Shown here one piece after another: positions 62,374 through 64,000 of a DNA stretch of 64,000 nt. A model generated the notes under the pieces. The model was not told the origin of the DNA. It saw nothing but the letters and a program-made list of their open reading frames with translations, and made no database searches. Positions within the stretch are counted from its first letter, which is position 1. The number at the start of each line of letters is the position of its first letter. The stretch comes from an uncultured Opitutaceae bacterium (GTDB lineage: Bacteria > Verrucomicrobiota > Verrucomicrobiia > Opitutales > Opitutaceae), in assembly GCA_903890485.1 (NCBI GenBank), contig CAITBM010000069.1:1-64000 (forward strand). Direction: 5' to 3'. The position numbers and the translations under genes are program-made.

Positions 62374-64000
62374 TCAGGGCGCAGCCTGATAGACTTCGAC
62401 GAGTGCTATGCCCGTCGTGTTGCCGGTGCCCGTCACCTGCGCCGTGTAGCTTCCGGGCTGAAGGTTCAGCAGGAGCGCGCTGTCGGCGCTCCCGCCCTGC
62501 AGCGCGAATGCCCCCACGGCAGCCCCGACCGACGTGATCTCGGCCGGATTAGCCGCGTTTTGCCAGCCCGTGTTGGTCGCCACGCTCTTGCCCGCCGAGT
62601 CGAAGACCGTGAGGACCGGCTTTGCCAGCGTCCCGGAGACTCCAAACTGGGCGAGCCCCGGCCCCACGGCCCGGATGAGAACGCGGGCGGCTTGTGAGCC
62701 GGTCACGACAAAGCCGGTGATCAGGATGTTGCCCGAGGTGCCCACCTGGGCTCGGGTCGAGATGTTGCCCAGGAGCGACGGGGCTGCCGTGTCGGCCTCG
62801 TAGACCTCGACCAGTCCCACGCCCGTGGTCGAGTTGGTACCGGACATCTGCACGGAGTACGGCCCCGGGGCGAGGTCCTCGAGCAGGGCGCAGTCGGCGC
62901 TCCCCGTCTGCAGCGCGAAGGCCCCGACCTGCTCGGTCAGGGCGGCGATCTTCGCTGCATTGGGGCCCGTGCCCCACCCGGTGTTCGAGTCGAGGACGGC
63001 ACCGGTCGTCGAATCATAGAGCGAGATCGTCGGCGCCGCGAGCACGCCAGAGACGCCGAACGAGGACAGGGCCGGCCCGACCCCGCGGATCAGCACCCGC
63101 TTGGCCGTCCCCGCGGGACCCTCGATCACGAACCCGGCGATCGTGATCCCTCCACCGGTTCCCACCAGGGAGCGCGCGGAAAGGTTCACCAGGCGGCTTC
63201 CCGCGCTCACGAACGCGGCGCTGCTGACTGAGGTCGCCACCGAATTCGACACCGAGACCGAATAGCTGCCGGGCTTGGAGGCCGTGTAGGATGCCGAGGT
63301 CGCCCCTGCGATGGGCGCCCCGTTGTACAGCCACTGGTAGGTGAACGGGCCGTTTCCGGAAACCGCCACCGAAAGGCCCACCGTTCCGCCCGGGGGCATC
63401 ACCGAGCCCAGGGGCTGCGCGACGATGTCCGGATACCCGGCCGGAAGGTTGATGGTGAGCACACCCGGCTGGCTGGAGGCAACGCCCTCCCCGTTGGTGA
63501 CGGTCACCGTGTAGGACCCCGCGTCGGATTGCTCCGCCTGGGGGATCACGTAGATCGGCTTGGTTGCCCCGGCAATCGGGGAATTGTTCAGGTACCACTG
63601 GAAGGAAAGCGGGGCCGTGCCCTGGATGCCGAACGACAGGATCGCGGACGAGCCCAGGTTGACCGACTGGCTCGAGGGCTCCGCCGTGAAGATCGGGGCG
63701 GAGTCGGATCCCGGGATGATGCGCCTGATGGTGCTGTTCAGGGCGTCCGCCACGTAGACGATCCCCGAGCTGTCGATCGTCACGTCGCCCGGGGAATTGA
63801 ACCGCGCGGTGCCTCCGAGGCCGTCAATGCTGTCCGCGTCCCCCGAAAGCCCGGCCACGGTCGTCACGAAGCCCGACGGGCTGATCATGCGGATCGTGTT
63901 GTTCCTGGAATCCGCCACGTAGACGTTGCCCGAGCTGTCTATCCCCACCCCGGCGGGCCCGTAGAACGACGCCAGCTTCCCGTCGCCATCGGTATTGCCG
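62374..64000 (-). CDS. secreted NHL/Ig-like repeat protein, C-terminal part (runs off window)
   Basis: 541 codons visible, open at the right edge, so the true start lies outside (the GTG at 63948 is internal). N-terminal part has NHL-type propeller repeats (SGNVYVADSRNNTIRMIS, SGIVYVADALNSTIRRI). Two Ig-like domains follow (about SAILSFGIQGTAPLSFQWYLNNSPI and GPFTYQWLYNGAPI). The C-terminal about 270 residues are two copies of a module with LVGTGGGITIAGFVIEG, RVLIRGVGPALSSFGVSG and TTGVGLVEVYE, very common in Opitutaceae surface proteins. Secreted; ligand unknown. Confidence 0.85.
   Translation of the reverse strand, partial: GNTDGDGKLASFYGPAGVGIDSSGNVYVADSRNNTIRMISPSGFVTTVAGLSGDADSIDGLGGTARFNSPGDVTIDSSGIVYVADALNSTIRRIIPGSDSAPIFTAEPSSQSVNLGSSAILSFGIQGTAPLSFQWYLNNSPIAGATKPIYVIPQAEQSDAGSYTVTVTNGEGVASSQPGVLTINLPAGYPDIVAQPLGSVMPPGGTVGLSVAVSGNGPFTYQWLYNGAPIAGATSASYTASKPGSYSVSVSNSVATSVSSAAFVSAGSRLVNLSARSLVGTGGGITIAGFVIEGPAGTAKRVLIRGVGPALSSFGVSGVLAAPTISLYDSTTGAVLDSNTGWGTGPNAAKIAALTEQVGAFALQTGSADCALLEDLAPGPYSVQMSGTNSTTGVGLVEVYEADTAAPSLLGNISTRAQVGTSGNILITGFVVTGSQAARVLIRAVGPGLAQFGVSGTLAKPVLTVFDSAGKSVATNTGWQNAANPAEITSVGAAVGAFALQGGSADSALLLNLQPGSYTAQVTGTGNTTGIALVEVYQAAP

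Overview
High-GC bacterial DNA with a gene content that fits Verrucomicrobiota, most likely Opitutales/Opitutaceae. This is inferred from family content, not from a marker-gene tree. Supporting clues are a beta-strand-repeat autotransporter-like protein at the left edge, an NHL/Ig secreted protein with the repeated LIR-G-VGP C-terminal module at the right edge, a DUF3016 lipoprotein, DUF5069 and DUF4202 proteins, paired DUF481 proteins, few clear Shine-Dalgarno sites and several GTG/TTG starts. I see no rRNA, tRNA, CRISPR array, transposase or phage gene. The window reads as chromosomal core plus ordinary accessory genes.

Layout. 1-2501: a broken secreted beta-repeat protein. 2646-5693: a drug-type ABC exporter operon (lipoprotein adaptor, ATPase, ABC-2 permease). 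5690-8647: MscS channel, TerC-family membrane protein and two Hsp20 chaperones with a shared terminator. 8696-15386: purine-base genes (purine nucleoside permease-like protein, adenine deaminase, 8-oxoguanine-type deaminase) with an embedded PatB/MalY C-S lyase, then a DusB-like enzyme. 15396-19380: proline-rich membrane protein split by a frameshift at a G9 tract, small lipoprotein, FKBP, uracil-DNA glycosylase, glycine-rich RRM protein, DUF3016 lipoprotein. 19587-26243: MalQ, small membrane protein, DUF5069-gluconokinase fusion, penicillin-acylase-family hydrolase, nucleoside deoxyribosyltransferase-like protein, Upp.

26247-31930 holds two divergent DUF481 paralogues followed by a large EF-hand membrane protein and a DUF4337-like membrane protein, the least understood part of the window. 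32003-35420 holds an RlmI-like methyltransferase, a SIS-domain protein, a GlcNAc-kinase-type sugar kinase and a converging sugar nucleotidyltransferase. 35614-43265 holds a TPR protein, asparaginase, response regulator, MFS exporter, esterase and M3 peptidase. 43385-46206 is a MASE1/PAS hybrid kinase split by a one-base deletion just before its H-box. 46353-51202 is a formate module: FdhD, a YdeP-type molybdopterin oxidoreductase, an OFA-family transporter, a 14-codon coupling ORF and a 54-aa transporter small subunit. 51337-59828 holds a TonB-dependent receptor, a soluble three-PAS hybrid kinase, a carboxylesterase, GlyRS and DUF4202. 59825-64000 on the minus strand holds an NDH-2-like dehydrogenase with a cyclic-nucleotide-binding-like tail, a threonine dehydratase and the partial NHL/Ig protein.

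Four coding-sequence lesions (one in-frame stop, three single-base frame changes) and one chaperone gene without a normal start codon lie within 64 kb. They may be real decay or phase-variable sites, or they may be assembly errors. Read-level data are needed to tell these apart.
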